Shown here in pieces: positions 52,307-61,972 of a stretch of DNA of 64,000 bases. Source of the DNA: Coprococcus_C sp934318045 (GTDB taxonomy: Bacteria > Bacillota > Clostridia > Lachnospirales > Lachnospiraceae); assembly GCA_934318045.1 (NCBI GenBank), contig CAKREY010000005.1:59543-123542 (forward strand), written 5' to 3'. The position numbers and the translations under genes are program-made. A model generated the notes under the pieces. That model did not search any database. It was not told the origin of the DNA and saw only the letters and a program-made list of their open reading frames with translations. Each line of letters opens with the position of its first letter. The stretch's first letter is position 1.

Positions 52307-53146
52307 CTATTTTTCAAGTGGCCGCACCGCATACTTGCTCATCGACACGACGGCAACCAGACATGCCAGCATCAACAGTAACTCGAATTTGACCCGGATA
52401 AATAACTGGTCGAGCTTCGCCTGCGTCTGATAGATCTCCAGTGCGTTATCGTTCGAAAAGGACAGGTTGCCAGCGAGTATCAGTACCTTCTGACTTTGAT
52501 CCTGTCTGGCGATCTGGATGCGCAGATTCCCAGAGGTTTTGAGTGTAACTGGATCGCCAACCGCACAGATAAACGGCGAATCTCCACCGATATCCATTTG
52601 TACGATCCGTGCGGTACGACCGCTTCCTGCCAGTGATGCATCTGTGCCATTGCCTGTTGACTGGTTTGCACTCTGGCTTTGTTCTACCGAAGAAGTATAC
52701 GTCACAGTAAGCTCCTTTGCCTGAATTGGCACGATATCCTGCGACAGGCTCTGACAGATCTGCTTATACGCGGCGGTGTTCGCATAATAGGTCGTTGTTG
52801 AACCTTCCTGTGTGATACCATAGACCTCCTGTATATATGCCTCACTTAAGAGCTCCGCCTCGAAGGATGTCGTGTTCGCCTGATATGACACCGTGACGGA
52901 ATCACTCACATCATAGCTTACATCTGTGACGCCCTCGATCTCGCGCACCCGCTGTAGCTTGCTGTCTGTAAGCACCTGATCATTTCCAATCAGTTTGAAT
53001 TCCTCTTTCGTCCGGGTGATCTGCGCATAGCGCAAGCCATCCCGGATCAGGAATCCACAGCAGACTCCGATTGCAATCACATATAAAATTATAATCTTCA
53101 CTGCATCCTGCTGTCGGCGCAAGCGCAGAAACTCTTTCAATCTCAT
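52307..53146 (-). CDS. Membrane-anchored protein with MacB-like extracytoplasmic domain
   Basis: 279 residues. One helix near the N-terminus (about 17-36) and one near the C-terminus (about 250-270) enclose a ~210-residue outer domain. The start of that domain (LQRVREIEGVTDVSYDVSDSVTVSYQ) resembles MacB/FtsX-like periplasmic core domains. The Gln/Ser/Thr-rich stretch (about 155-175) is a likely linker. It follows the CARDB-like gene by 11 bases. Role unknown; probably part of the transporter assembly. Confidence 0.72.
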   Translation of the reverse strand: MRLKEFLRLRRQQDAVKIIILYVIAIGVCCGFLIRDGLRYAQITRTKEEFKLIGNDQVLTDSKLQRVREIEGVTDVSYDVSDSVTVSYQANTTSFEAELLSEAYIQEVYGITQEGSTTTYYANTAAYKQICQSLSQDIVPIQAKELTVTYTSSVEQSQSANQSTGNGTDASLAGSGRTARIVQMDIGGDSPFICAVGDPVTLKTSGNLRIQIARQDQSQKVLILAGNLSFSNDNALEIYQTQAKLDQLFIRVKFELLLMLACLVAVVSMSKYAVRPLEK

Positions 53147-53157
53147 ATCTGTTTCCT

Positions 53158-54789
53158 TTACTCATCTTCTGCATCCTGCTTCTTCAGGCGTATCTTTCGT
53201 ACGATAATCACACCCGCGCCAACCACGATACAACCGAGCACAACCGCCATGATCACCCACCACTGGTTTGTATTATCCGGTGTCGTCTCTTCCTTCTGAT
53301 CCGAAAATGGAGATTTGATTGTCGTGGTAAACGTTGTTTCCTCCGTATATTCCTTGCCACTTTCATCCTCGTAATAATAAGTGACCGTACCCTCGGTATT
53401 TCCATACAGTTTGCTTCCTGACAGGGAGCTGACTGTCACCTGTATGCTTCCGGTTGCCGCAGTTCCTGCCTCCATATCTCCGATGAAGATCGTTCCCTGT
53501 GGCTTTAATCCATCTGCCGCGATCTCGGCCCGTACATTATAGATCTTGCTTCTGCCGAGATTCATCGCCTGAACATTTGCTTCCACGACATCAGCCACTA
53601 CCACTTCTGCCGGAAAATTCAGTGCATCAAACTGCATCTCGGAAGACTGGCCGATCATGATCTTTGCTTTTCCGGTTGTTGTATATGTATTTCCATCCCC
53701 GTCGGCATAATCCATGGCAAGATCGAAGTCATATTGTCCGGCAGCAGTTTTCGCATTGACACGGTAAGAAAATGTAATTGTCGTCTCCTCCTGCGGTGCA
53801 ATTTTCTCAATATAAATGCTGTCGGACTGGCTAAGCAAAGTAAAGCTCTCGGTATCGGCAGTTACAGCGACTGTCATATTCTTCACTGTATTTTCCTTAC
53901 TTGTGTTAAGCAGGACAATATCTGCCTTTACTTCATCGCCGGGCAGAATCTCTGATTTTGAATATTTGTAGGATTTTACCATGACTTTTGGAGCAAATGT
54001 CGGGAGTTCTTCTGCTACAGGTTCTACCGTTTCCTCCGTCGTTGCGTCCGGATCGATGCCATCAGCAATTGTCACATATGTTGTAAATTCCTGCTCCACC
54101 GGATTTCCTTTCGTATCCTTTGCAGTTACTTTGAGGATGACCGGATAAGAACCATTGGTACGTTTTTTCTTTAAATCGACCGTAAAATCTGCCACATAGG
54201 CAGAAACTTCTTTCGTATTTGCATTCACCTTGACGGTCTGCAGTTTGATATCCTTCTCATAGTTTTTAAATACAAACGGCGCTGTCTGCGCATCGCCCAG
54301 ATCTAATGCTGCACGTAAAGTATTTCCCTTCAATTCTCCTTCGGATAAAATCGGGAAAACAATACGGACGGAACCATTTGCATTGGTTGGTATATAGCCA
54401 TCTTTGTATGGCTTCTCCATGCCATCATACTGATTTGCATCATCAATTTTTAAAGTCATTGCATCTGTCTGCGTATCAGTATCTGATTTGTCGTCTGTCT
54501 GTGTTTGGCTGCCAGATTTTCCGTCTGCCTGTGTCGTTGCAGGTGCCTGCGTATTTGCCGGTTCCTGTGTGGGCGTAAGCTCCTGTCCATTCGCAGATGG
54601 ATGCATAGCATTACATGGATGATCCTGCATACTGTAACATGACATATTCCAGGCTTCGATGTTATATACAGTTATATCTGTATTGCTTGATTGTGCGGCA
54701 AGAACATTTCCTGCCGGAGATAATCCCATACATATCGTTGCCGCGATTGCCATCGCAAATATTTTCCTCGCTATATGCTTTCGTTTCAT
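53158..54789 (-). CDS. Secreted, membrane-anchored CARDB/NEW3-like beta-sandwich protein
   Basis: 543 residues. Signal peptide (about 1-31, ending VLA), a low-complexity Thr/Gln/Asp linker (about 70-110), an Ig-like domain (about 130-245), then two CARDB/NEW3-type domains (about 265-385 and 390-495; SEILPGDEVKADIVLLNTS, VEANVQAMNLGRSKIYNV). A C-terminal helix (about 510-530) with a basic tail anchors it. Its start overlaps the ABC ATPase stop by four bases (ATGA). Similar S-layer-like partners accompany ABC-2 exporters in Firmicutes; adhesion or substrate guidance is inferred. Confidence 0.8.
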   Translation of the reverse strand: MKRKHIARKIFAMAIAATICMGLSPAGNVLAAQSSNTDITVYNIEAWNMSCYSMQDHPCNAMHPSANGQELTPTQEPANTQAPATTQADGKSGSQTQTDDKSDTDTQTDAMTLKIDDANQYDGMEKPYKDGYIPTNANGSVRIVFPILSEGELKGNTLRAALDLGDAQTAPFVFKNYEKDIKLQTVKVNANTKEVSAYVADFTVDLKKKRTNGSYPVILKVTAKDTKGNPVEQEFTTYVTIADGIDPDATTEETVEPVAEELPTFAPKVMVKSYKYSKSEILPGDEVKADIVLLNTSKENTVKNMTVAVTADTESFTLLSQSDSIYIEKIAPQEETTITFSYRVNAKTAAGQYDFDLAMDYADGDGNTYTTTGKAKIMIGQSSEMQFDALNFPAEVVVADVVEANVQAMNLGRSKIYNVRAEIAADGLKPQGTIFIGDMEAGTAATGSIQVTVSSLSGSKLYGNTEGTVTYYYEDESGKEYTEETTFTTTIKSPFSDQKEETTPDNTNQWWVIMAVVLGCIVVGAGVIIVRKIRLKKQDAEDE

Positions 54790-55469
54790 TTCCAGTCCTC
54801 CATTTCATGTACATAATCACACAGCATCTCGATATCCTGTGCATTATGGCTTGCCAGCATAATTGCCTTGCCATTTTCTTTTAAGGATAATAAGAGCTGT
54901 CGCATCTCCGCGACACCCGCTTTGTCAAGCCCGTTAAATGGCTCGTCCAAGATCAGCACATCCGGGTTCTCCATGATTGCCTGTGCGATGCCAAGTCTCT
55001 GCCGCATACCAAGCGAATATTTCGAAACCGGCTTTTTCATCTTTGGATTTAAGCCGACGCGCTGTAATGTCTCGATAATCTTATTTTTCCCGATCCTGCC
55101 TTTCAGATCCGCTAAGATCTTCAGGTTCTTATATCCGCTTAACCCCGGCAGGAATCCCGGTGTCTCGATAATCACGCCGAGCTTGTCCGGGAAATCACAT
55201 TCCTTCCCGACACGGCTACCCCCGACATAGATCTGCCCCTTGTCCGGATGCATAAACCCGCAGATGCATTTCATCAGCACAGTTTTGCCGCTTCCGTTGT
55301 TTCCAACCACGCCGTAGATCTTCCCCGGTGGAATTTCCAGATTCACATCGACTAACACATGCTCTTTCCCGAAGGATTTGTAGACATGTTCCACGACGAT
55401 TCCCTGTTTGCGTTCGTGCACTTTTTCATTGCTATTTTCTTGTCCGTTTTCATTTCTGGTTTCTTCCAT
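54786..55469 (-). CDS. ABC transporter ATP-binding protein (ABC-2 exporter type)
   Basis: 227 residues. Walker A GNNGSGKT, Q loop region VIIETPGFLPGLSG, signature YSLGMRQRLGIAQA, Walker B VLILDEPFNGLD, switch His in ASHNAQDIE. The sequence is of the BcrA/EcsA class that pairs with ABC-2 permeases. The two upstream membrane genes are the likely partners. Coupled by a 4-base overlap to the CARDB-like gene. Confidence 0.92.
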   Translation of the reverse strand: MEETRNENGQENSNEKVHERKQGIVVEHVYKSFGKEHVLVDVNLEIPPGKIYGVVGNNGSGKTVLMKCICGFMHPDKGQIYVGGSRVGKECDFPDKLGVIIETPGFLPGLSGYKNLKILADLKGRIGKNKIIETLQRVGLNPKMKKPVSKYSLGMRQRLGIAQAIMENPDVLILDEPFNGLDKAGVAEMRQLLLSLKENGKAIMLASHNAQDIEMLCDYVHEMEDWK

Positions 55470-55534
55470 CTATCCAGGAACCTCATTTCCTCACATTCTG
55501 ATTCTTTGTTATTCATTTAATTTACATAATGTAA

Positions 55535-56437
55535 TTATCGTAACTGTGTTCCTGTGAACTGGAACGTATACCTGCGGATCCGGAGCAGACACAATATAAA
55601 TATCAAAAGTGCCACCCCTGCAAAAAATACATACGATACCCATAGTTTCGGCAGATTATCATAGCCGAAGCTATGCATGTAATACGTGGCATGGTTGAGT
55701 GGTGATATCCAGCCGAATATGATATTTGCATACCGCGACTGCACCGCCGGGATATGCAGGATATCCGACAGTGTATCCGGTGTCAGCAGGAACCCGAATC
55801 CCGAATAGATGATACCTGCGATCATACCGCCGTTGTCCTTCACCATGTTGAAAAATAATATGATTCCTGCCATCACGATCGAATACCCAAGCATCAGTCC
55901 GAATATGTGGAACATCACCTGATACGGGAAATTCAACTCCATCACCTTCACGAACGACGGCACATTCAGCTCATAACCGATGTTCGAATACCCAAGCACT
56001 GCCGCTGTATCGCTCCACATATTTGCCACAAATGCCTGACTGCTTGCCAAGATACAGGTAGAAAGCAGGATAAAACAAAGGAACAGAAACGTTGCAAGGA
56101 TCAGATACAGGATCTGTCCAAGCACCCATACCTTCCGATCAATCCGCACCAGAAAAAGCGGGACATCATTTCCAAGGTTAGGCATATCTGCAAATAACAA
56201 AAGCAAGAGTAACGAGATGATCAGCACCGACTGTGCATCGCCGAATGTCCAGATGAACGGCTCTGCCATCTGCAGGATCGTGTCATGCTCCTTCGCGAAT
56301 ACAAGCACCTTGTCGGAAAGCAGGAAGCTTACGATAAATGCAAGGCAGAACGCCAGTATGATCTGCGGATTCTTCTTCCATCTTCTGAAATTTGCAAACG
56401 CGGTAAGTAGAATCTGTCTTAGCTTATACACGTTCAA
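55535..56437 (-). CDS. ABC-2-type permease-like membrane protein
   Basis: 300 residues, about six membrane helices (about 27-45, 70-88, 105-130, 170-195, 205-220, 265-285). Basic residues follow the last helix. The mid-protein external loop is where ABC-2 permeases carry their substrate region. It overlaps the 207-residue membrane gene by 14 bases and is followed by the ATPase gene. Substrate unknown. Confidence 0.8.
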   Translation of the reverse strand: MNVYKLRQILLTAFANFRRWKKNPQIILAFCLAFIVSFLLSDKVLVFAKEHDTILQMAEPFIWTFGDAQSVLIISLLLLLLFADMPNLGNDVPLFLVRIDRKVWVLGQILYLILATFLFLCFILLSTCILASSQAFVANMWSDTAAVLGYSNIGYELNVPSFVKVMELNFPYQVMFHIFGLMLGYSIVMAGIILFFNMVKDNGGMIAGIIYSGFGFLLTPDTLSDILHIPAVQSRYANIIFGWISPLNHATYYMHSFGYDNLPKLWVSYVFFAGVALLIFILCLLRIRRYTFQFTGTQLR

Positions 56438-57047
56438 TGTACCTCCTTACCGTATTGTAATAGATCAAAAACAGCAGAACCGACAGACTGCTAAGCAGGA
56501 TCACTATGCCCTGCTCATCGAAGAGCCAAGTATGCTGAAACCGGATCCACTCGTATGGATACAGACAGTAGATGTCCTCGAAATACCGGTCATGCAGGAT
56601 CACCAATATGTAGTAGATGACAAAGCTTCCGCCATACGCGATATAACGGCTGTTCGAGATTGCCGCAAGTGTCGCGGAAAGCAGCGCCCACACCATCGCC
56701 GAGAAGAAAATAAGCAACGGATTTAATGCTGCGGCGTTCTTGGCAAAACGCAGGTATAACAGGCACGGAAGCATCTCAACCAATCCGCCTGCAATCCCAC
56801 ATGCAAGGAACTTGCCACAGATATAGGACGTTCTTCCACACCTTGGCAGATATGCCTTGATATACCCGCTCTGATAATCGGCAAGCCATGCGGTTGCATA
56901 CGGAAACGTGGATATGACAGGAACGGTCACCCGGAACAACTCCGAGTCACCGCCCACCTTCCACAGGATCACAAGCTCCAATACAAATCCTGCCAGAAAT
57001 CCTTTTGAAATTATCGCTCGTTTCATGTCTGTCTCAAAACTGTTCAT
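56424..57047 (-). CDS. ABC-2-type permease-like membrane protein, small
   Basis: 207 residues, about five to six helices, starting NSFETDMKRAIISKGFLAGFVLELVILW, a pattern common in ABC-2 permease subunits. The ATG directly follows the stop of the lipoprotein gene. With the 300-residue protein it probably forms the membrane part of the exporter. Both are short for ABC-2 permeases. Confidence 0.78.
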   Translation of the reverse strand: MNSFETDMKRAIISKGFLAGFVLELVILWKVGGDSELFRVTVPVISTFPYATAWLADYQSGYIKAYLPRCGRTSYICGKFLACGIAGGLVEMLPCLLYLRFAKNAAALNPLLIFFSAMVWALLSATLAAISNSRYIAYGGSFVIYYILVILHDRYFEDIYCLYPYEWIRFQHTWLFDEQGIVILLSSLSVLLFLIYYNTVRRYIERV

Positions 57048-58682
57048 TTAATACCCCAGATTCCGATCGATCACCGAACCATCAATCGCGTTGATGGACA
57101 TGAGAATTGCTCCGTGAACTTCATTTCCATACTGGTCTGTCTTGGTTCCGATAAAATCCCAGACCGGAACCAAAAGTCCGGTATCGAAGCTGTCCTTCTC
57201 ACTGATTCTTGTATATCGAAGCTTTACAGAATCAATATCAATCGTTACATCTCCGTAACTTGCATCTTCTTCGTTTACTGCATTCATAGTCACTATCATT
57301 TGCTCGAAGATATCTTTGATCTCATCAAAATTCTTCAATGTTGATTTTTCTACAACGGTATCGGTCACCTCCAGCGGAACGAGGTAATCGAATCCAACGA
57401 TTCCATCATCATCTACGAAGATTGCGATATCTTCAGTTGACCATAATTTCTTGTTATAAGTATCTCCCTTCCATTCATCAACGATCTTACTTCCACCATC
57501 GTTATTTACGAAAACACCTTCGATACAGCGTTGATACCGGAATGCATAGATTGTACGATATGGGTATGTCGCGTCTGCTTCTGCCGTACCGGCAAAATGA
57601 CTATAACTGGTTGCTTCACTGACAAGTCCGCCATTATAATATGCAAAATCATGTATGTCCAGTTTTTCCAGTAATTCATCTGCTGTTTTGCGCGCATCAA
57701 TTTCAGAGATCGTTGTTTTATCCTTGGGATTTTCGCAAAAATCTTTTTCTGTAATATCTTCATTTTCCATCTGTATGTTTTCAATTGGAATTGAGGCATC
57801 TGCCGGCCATAACCATAAGGCTTCCTGTGTTGCAAATTTATATTCTTCCGGTATACTATCGGAGTAACTCTCTTCTCCGATCACAGAAGAACCAACATCT
57901 ATATAACCAAGTTTTGAGCTTCGATATCGAATCAGATTTCCATAATTTTCATTATTTTGCAGATAAATTGTCTGATAAGATCCATTTTTTCCATCATTCA
58001 TTGCATAATAGATGCTTGCGTTAGCTCCGTCAAAACCGTTTTGCCATGTATAATATCCGTTGGATGGATCTTTGGCACTTAAATCTGCAATCGAATGGAT
58101 CTGGTTGTCAGACGGATATGAATGATAGTCAACAGATTCCGGTGTCGTCTCGTATTTTTCCTGAAGCTCATCGATATGACTTTGATATTCGTCAATATAT
58201 CCCTGCTTTCCATCGTCTGAGTATTGATTATTGTTCTGAATATCTGTAATCATATCCTTATAGGTTTGAATTTCCGCTTCTATTGACGCTTTTGTTTGTT
58301 GTTGCATGCAGGTACCATCATACAACATCTGATCTCCAAAAAAAGTAGTCCGTACCTGATCGAGAAACGCCTGATCAAACTGCATCTGCTGTACACGGAA
58401 GATTGACAACTGACCCGTATCCGGGATATCTACCTGTGCGTCCGCATGGACTGTCACATGCAGGCTGTCATCCTTGATATCAGTCTGATAGGTATCATAA
58501 TCCTTGGCAACCTCCGCAACCTCGGTTGTTGACGCCTGTGTATCCTGTGCCTGCTCGATCATATTATCCATGTCTTTATTCGATACGATTTCTTTCTCCG
58601 GACTCTTCTGGCACCCCGCAAATAATGATGCGGTAAGTGTGGCTGCAACGAAGATGCCTGCAATACGTTTATATTTTCTCAT
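57048..58682 (-). CDS. Large lipoprotein of unknown function (DUF6034-like)
   Basis: 544 residues. Signal peptide with lipobox FAGC (Cys near 23). It begins with an acidic spacer, then a domain starting LHVTVHADAQVDIPDTGQLSIFRVQQ. The C-terminal half holds YPYRTIYAFRYQRCIEGVFVNN and VHGAILMSINAIDGSVIDRNLGY, resembling lipoproteins near two-component systems in Lachnospiraceae. The family name is a memory-based guess. First gene of the ABC cluster, with two TTAACA/TCAACA repeats 11 bases apart upstream (58778-58794). Confidence 0.7.
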   Translation of the reverse strand: MRKYKRIAGIFVAATLTASLFAGCQKSPEKEIVSNKDMDNMIEQAQDTQASTTEVAEVAKDYDTYQTDIKDDSLHVTVHADAQVDIPDTGQLSIFRVQQMQFDQAFLDQVRTTFFGDQMLYDGTCMQQQTKASIEAEIQTYKDMITDIQNNNQYSDDGKQGYIDEYQSHIDELQEKYETTPESVDYHSYPSDNQIHSIADLSAKDPSNGYYTWQNGFDGANASIYYAMNDGKNGSYQTIYLQNNENYGNLIRYRSSKLGYIDVGSSVIGEESYSDSIPEEYKFATQEALWLWPADASIPIENIQMENEDITEKDFCENPKDKTTISEIDARKTADELLEKLDIHDFAYYNGGLVSEATSYSHFAGTAEADATYPYRTIYAFRYQRCIEGVFVNNDGGSKIVDEWKGDTYNKKLWSTEDIAIFVDDDGIVGFDYLVPLEVTDTVVEKSTLKNFDEIKDIFEQMIVTMNAVNEEDASYGDVTIDIDSVKLRYTRISEKDSFDTGLLVPVWDFIGTKTDQYGNEVHGAILMSINAIDGSVIDRNLGY

Positions 58683-58776
58683 GGTTGTTATTCCTTTCTG
58701 CTCTTCTTACTATTAGTTTTAGTGAGTTTCAATGATATTTATCTGGCTTTTAAGCATGATAAATATGTTTCTCTGT

Positions 58777-58794
58777 ATGTTGATGTTATGTTAA
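58777..58794 (-). promoter_or_regulatory. Phased direct repeat upstream of the lipoprotein-ABC operon
   Basis: Minus strand TTAACAT (58794-58788) and TCAACAT (58783-58777), exactly 11 bases apart, the usual layout of OmpR-family regulator sites. The regulator may be the adjacent response regulator or PhoP. Confidence 0.45.
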
Positions 58795-58845
58795 CACTTC
58801 ATACCACATCGAGTATTCATCATTATTTAAACAAATTGTAAATTC

Positions 58846-58889
58846 ATAAAAAATGGCATATCCGGAGGAACCCTCCCAATATGCCATTT
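58846..58889 (-). terminator. Rho-independent terminator after the sensor kinase gene
   Basis: AAATGGCATAT (58851-58861) pairs with ATATGCCATTT (58879-58889), and the minus strand ends in a T-run. It separates the two-component genes from the lipoprotein-ABC operon. The gap 58683-58981 holds only this hairpin and the operon's control region. Confidence 0.88.
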
Positions 58890-58981
58890 ATTCAACCAAT
58901 TACCAATATCATATATTAGAATTATGCTCATACATATCAACAAGTACGACATATCAAAATATTATCGCCATCTCACCCGAA

Positions 58982-60403
58982 CTAGCCTACCGGAAAATTC
59001 AAAATCATTGTCGTGCCTTTTCCTTCCTCACTCTCGATTGCCAATGTCACATCATGCCGTTTCAGGATTAATGCCGTAAGCGCCAGTCCCAGCCCGGCAC
59101 CGCCGTTCTTCCGGCTGCGCGATTTGTCAATCATATAAAAAGGCTCCAGAATCTTCTTTTGCTCCTCTTCCGGAATTCCGCATCCTGTATCCTGCACCAG
59201 AATCTGATGATCATTCGCAATCAACCGGATCGTATCTCCCTGCTTGCTTGCCTTATTTGCGTTATCCACGAGATTCACAAGCACTTCGGTCATCAGATCT
59301 TCCTCCGCCAGGAAACACTCACCGTGTTCCTCATACTGAAGCGTGACACCTTTTGTCTCTAGTAGCTTCCGGCACAAACGCCCCGTCCGTTCAAAGAGCT
59401 GTCTGACCGGAATCTCATGCAATTCCAGCTTCTGCTCCGTATCAAGTTCCAACAGGCGCAGCATCTTCTTCGACAAACGTTCAAGCCGCTTGCATTCCTC
59501 GTCGATATAGCCAAGTGCCTCAGCTTCATCCGCCTCATCCAGCCGCACGGTAAGCAAGGTCTGCGCATACCCGGAGATTGCGGCAAGCGGAGTTTTCAGC
59601 TCATGTGTCAGATTCCCCATGAAAAGCGTCTTCTGCCGTTCCGATTCCTCCAATGACTTTGTACGTGTCTCGACAGCTTCCGCCATCTGGTTAAAAGTCG
59701 TACCAAGTGTCGCAATTTCATTTTTCCCTCTGACATTCACACGCTTGTCATAATTTCCCTTCGCAATATCCGCGGCTGTCGCGTTCAGTTCCTTGAGTGA
59801 ACGAAGACTATGCCGGAGAATCAACGCGACAATGATACTCATTCCAACCATAACACTAAATGTGATTACAATCATATATATCGTCAGATTTCGAAGTTTA
59901 TCCTTTGCATAATCAATGCACGTCAGATGATAGATGCTTAATCTGTTTTTCGTCGTATATTTACAGATTATATATTCGGAATCCTGATAGTGTAGCGTTC
60001 CATAGGAAATCGTTTCATTCGCAATCGAATTATAATCGTTATTCTCAACATCACCCAGAGAAAGAACCGTATGATTATATACAAAATACCCGTGCTCGGC
60101 ATCATTGACCAAAGTTCCATCTATCTCCTGATAGCGGACACAGATTGTGTATTCATCCAATCTGGTCTTGAAGAAATATTGCAGTCGTATATCCATAACA
60201 TCATCTGAGTTGCCTGTAAACTGACTTCGCTCAAACGTCTGATTATACGCATCCGCAAGAGAATACATCTCATTTAAGGCATTTGAGGTCGCCTCACTCA
60301 TTATATTTTTCCGCTCGACATTCCATACAAGCACATCCACGATGATTGTTGCAATTAAAACTGCCATACAGCAAAGCCATGTAATCCATGTTTGAAGTTT
60401 CAA
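58982..60403 (-). CDS. Sensor histidine kinase (HAMP, HisKA, HATPase_c)
   Basis: 473 residues, starting with TTG at 60403; GGAGGAG lies in the last codons of the response regulator gene, 6-7 bases upstream. Membrane helices at about 7-27 and 165-190 enclose an outer sensor domain of about 135 residues. HAMP is about 190-240, HisKA has NLTHELKTPLAAISGYAQTL, and HATPase_c has NLVDNANKAS, DTGCGIPEEEQ and GGAGLGLALT. It should phosphorylate the upstream-encoded regulator. The ligand is unknown. Confidence 0.93.
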   Translation of the reverse strand: MKLQTWITWLCCMAVLIATIIVDVLVWNVERKNIMSEATSNALNEMYSLADAYNQTFERSQFTGNSDDVMDIRLQYFFKTRLDEYTICVRYQEIDGTLVNDAEHGYFVYNHTVLSLGDVENNDYNSIANETISYGTLHYQDSEYIICKYTTKNRLSIYHLTCIDYAKDKLRNLTIYMIVITFSVMVGMSIIVALILRHSLRSLKELNATAADIAKGNYDKRVNVRGKNEIATLGTTFNQMAEAVETRTKSLEESERQKTLFMGNLTHELKTPLAAISGYAQTLLTVRLDEADEAEALGYIDEECKRLERLSKKMLRLLELDTEQKLELHEIPVRQLFERTGRLCRKLLETKGVTLQYEEHGECFLAEEDLMTEVLVNLVDNANKASKQGDTIRLIANDHQILVQDTGCGIPEEEQKKILEPFYMIDKSRSRKNGGAGLGLALTALILKRHDVTLAIESEEGKGTTMILNFPVG

Positions 60404-60404
60404 C

Positions 60405-61067
60405 TTACTCCTCCAATCTGTATCCGAGCTTTGATACAGTCTTAATATGATCTGCCAGATTCAGTTTCTTCCGAAGCTGTCCGATATGAACATCCACGGT
60501 ACGTGTCTCGCCTATATATTCGACGCCCCAGACCATGCGAAGCAGATTCTCTCTGGATATCGCGCGGTTTTTGTTTTTGGCAAGCACAGCCAGTAGTTCG
60601 AATTCCATCGGTTTTAATGAAACTTCTTTACCATCCTGCCGAACAATATGCTGTTCGAAATCAATTTCCAAGTTTAAAACTGACAATGTTTTTTCTTCTG
60701 TTTTTCTGCGCGCCAGTACCTTCTCAATCCGTACCAGAAGCTCCAACACTTCAAAAGGCTTCACAATATAATCTTCTGCTCCGCCTTTTAAGCCTTGGAT
60801 TTTGGATGCAAGATCGTCCTTTGCTGTCAAAAAAATAACCGGAATATCATATTCGTTTACAATTGGAAGAAGGGAGAAACCATCCATGCCTGGAAGCATC
60901 ACATCCAACAGTGCAAGGTCATATGCATGATCCTGCTCTAATCCTTTTGCGGCTTCTGCACCATCTTCATAAATCTTTGTATCATAATTTGCCACGCGGA
61001 GATTCATCGCAATCATCTTTGCAATCGCGGTCTCATCTTCTACGATTAAGATTTTTTTCTTCTGCAT
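60405..61067 (-). CDS. OmpR-family response regulator
   Basis: 220 residues from the ATG at 61067 (AAGGAGAGGGAG upstream); a longer ORF start 23 codons earlier lies in the tpiA terminator and is rejected. Receiver: ILIVEDETAIAKM, phospho-Asp in LALLDVMLPGMDG, FLTAKDD, YIVKPFEVLEL. Winged helix: LKPMEFELLAVLAKNKNRAISRENLLRMVWG and RTVDVHIGQLRKKL. Two bases before the kinase start. It probably controls the lipoprotein-ABC operon next door. Confidence 0.94.
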   Translation of the reverse strand: MQKKKILIVEDETAIAKMIAMNLRVANYDTKIYEDGAEAAKGLEQDHAYDLALLDVMLPGMDGFSLLPIVNEYDIPVIFLTAKDDLASKIQGLKGGAEDYIVKPFEVLELLVRIEKVLARRKTEEKTLSVLNLEIDFEQHIVRQDGKEVSLKPMEFELLAVLAKNKNRAISRENLLRMVWGVEYIGETRTVDVHIGQLRKKLNLADHIKTVSKLGYRLEE

Positions 61068-61104
61068 GCTCCCTCTCCTTATTTTTCTTTTCCTGGTGAT
61101 CTTA

Positions 61105-61146
61105 ATAAAAAATCCTGTTTTTGAATATACATCCAAAAACAGGATT
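61105..61146 (-). terminator. Rho-independent terminator after tpiA
   Basis: AATCCTGTTTTTG (61111-61123) pairs with CAAAAACAGGATT (61134-61146), 13 bp perfect, with a minus-strand T-run after it. Confidence 0.92.
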
Positions 61147-61202
61147 CATTATAGGCTTTCTAACTTGTGAAAACAAGTAAATTATTTGTAAACAGCCATG
61201 TT

Positions 61203-61949
61203 TTATGCATTTACAACCTGACCGAACTCAGCCTTCAGAGAAGCACCACCGATCAAACCACCATCGATGTTTGGCTTTGCAAGAAGCTCCTTCGCATTGC
61301 CAGCGTTCATAGAACCACCGTACTGAATACGAACTGCTTCTGCTGTATCTGTATCATAAATCTCAGCAATGAGTTCACGGATACCCTTACATACTTCCTC
61401 AGCCTGATCCGATGTAGCTGTCTTACCTGTACCGATTGCCCAGATTGGCTCATAAGCAATCACAAGGTTCTTTACATCATCTGCTGCAACGCCTGCAAGG
61501 TCAGACTTGATCTGAAGTCTGATCCAATCCATTGTTACACCCATTTCTCTCTGCTCGAGTGTCTCACCACAGCAAAGGATTGGTGTAAGTCCGGAAGCGA
61601 TTGCCTTCTTAACCTTCTTGTTCAGGAATGCATCGTCTTCCTTGAAGTACTCACGACGCTCTGAATGACCGATGATTACATACTTCACACCTGCATCTAC
61701 AAGCATTGGAGCAGAAATCTCACCTGTGTAAGCACCCTTGTCTTCAATGTAGAAGTTCTCAGCACCAACCTGTACATTTGTGCCCTTAACAGCCTCAACA
61801 ACAGGAACGATGTCGATGGCTGGTACACAGTAAACGACGTCTACATCATCATTCACTACAAGTGGCTTTAACTCCTCAACAAGCTTTACAGCCTCTGATG
61901 GAGTCATATTCATCTTCCAATTTCCAGCGATAATTCTTTTTCTTGCCAT
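61203..61949 (-). CDS. tpiA: Triosephosphate isomerase
   Basis: 248 residues. KRIIAGNWKMNMTPSEA start, catalytic His in VIIGHSERREYF, catalytic Glu in IAYEPIWAIGTGKTAT, phosphate loop YGGSMNAGNAKELLA and GGLIGGASL. It interconverts DHAP and GAP. It lies 23 bases after pgk in the gap-pgk-tpiA order. Confidence 0.98.
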   Translation of the reverse strand: MARKRIIAGNWKMNMTPSEAVKLVEELKPLVVNDDVDVVYCVPAIDIVPVVEAVKGTNVQVGAENFYIEDKGAYTGEISAPMLVDAGVKYVIIGHSERREYFKEDDAFLNKKVKKAIASGLTPILCCGETLEQREMGVTMDWIRLQIKSDLAGVAADDVKNLVIAYEPIWAIGTGKTATSDQAEEVCKGIRELIAEIYDTDTAEAVRIQYGGSMNAGNAKELLAKPNIDGGLIGGASLKAEFGQVVNA

Positions 61950-61972
61950 TTTTCTTATCTCCTATAATAAAA

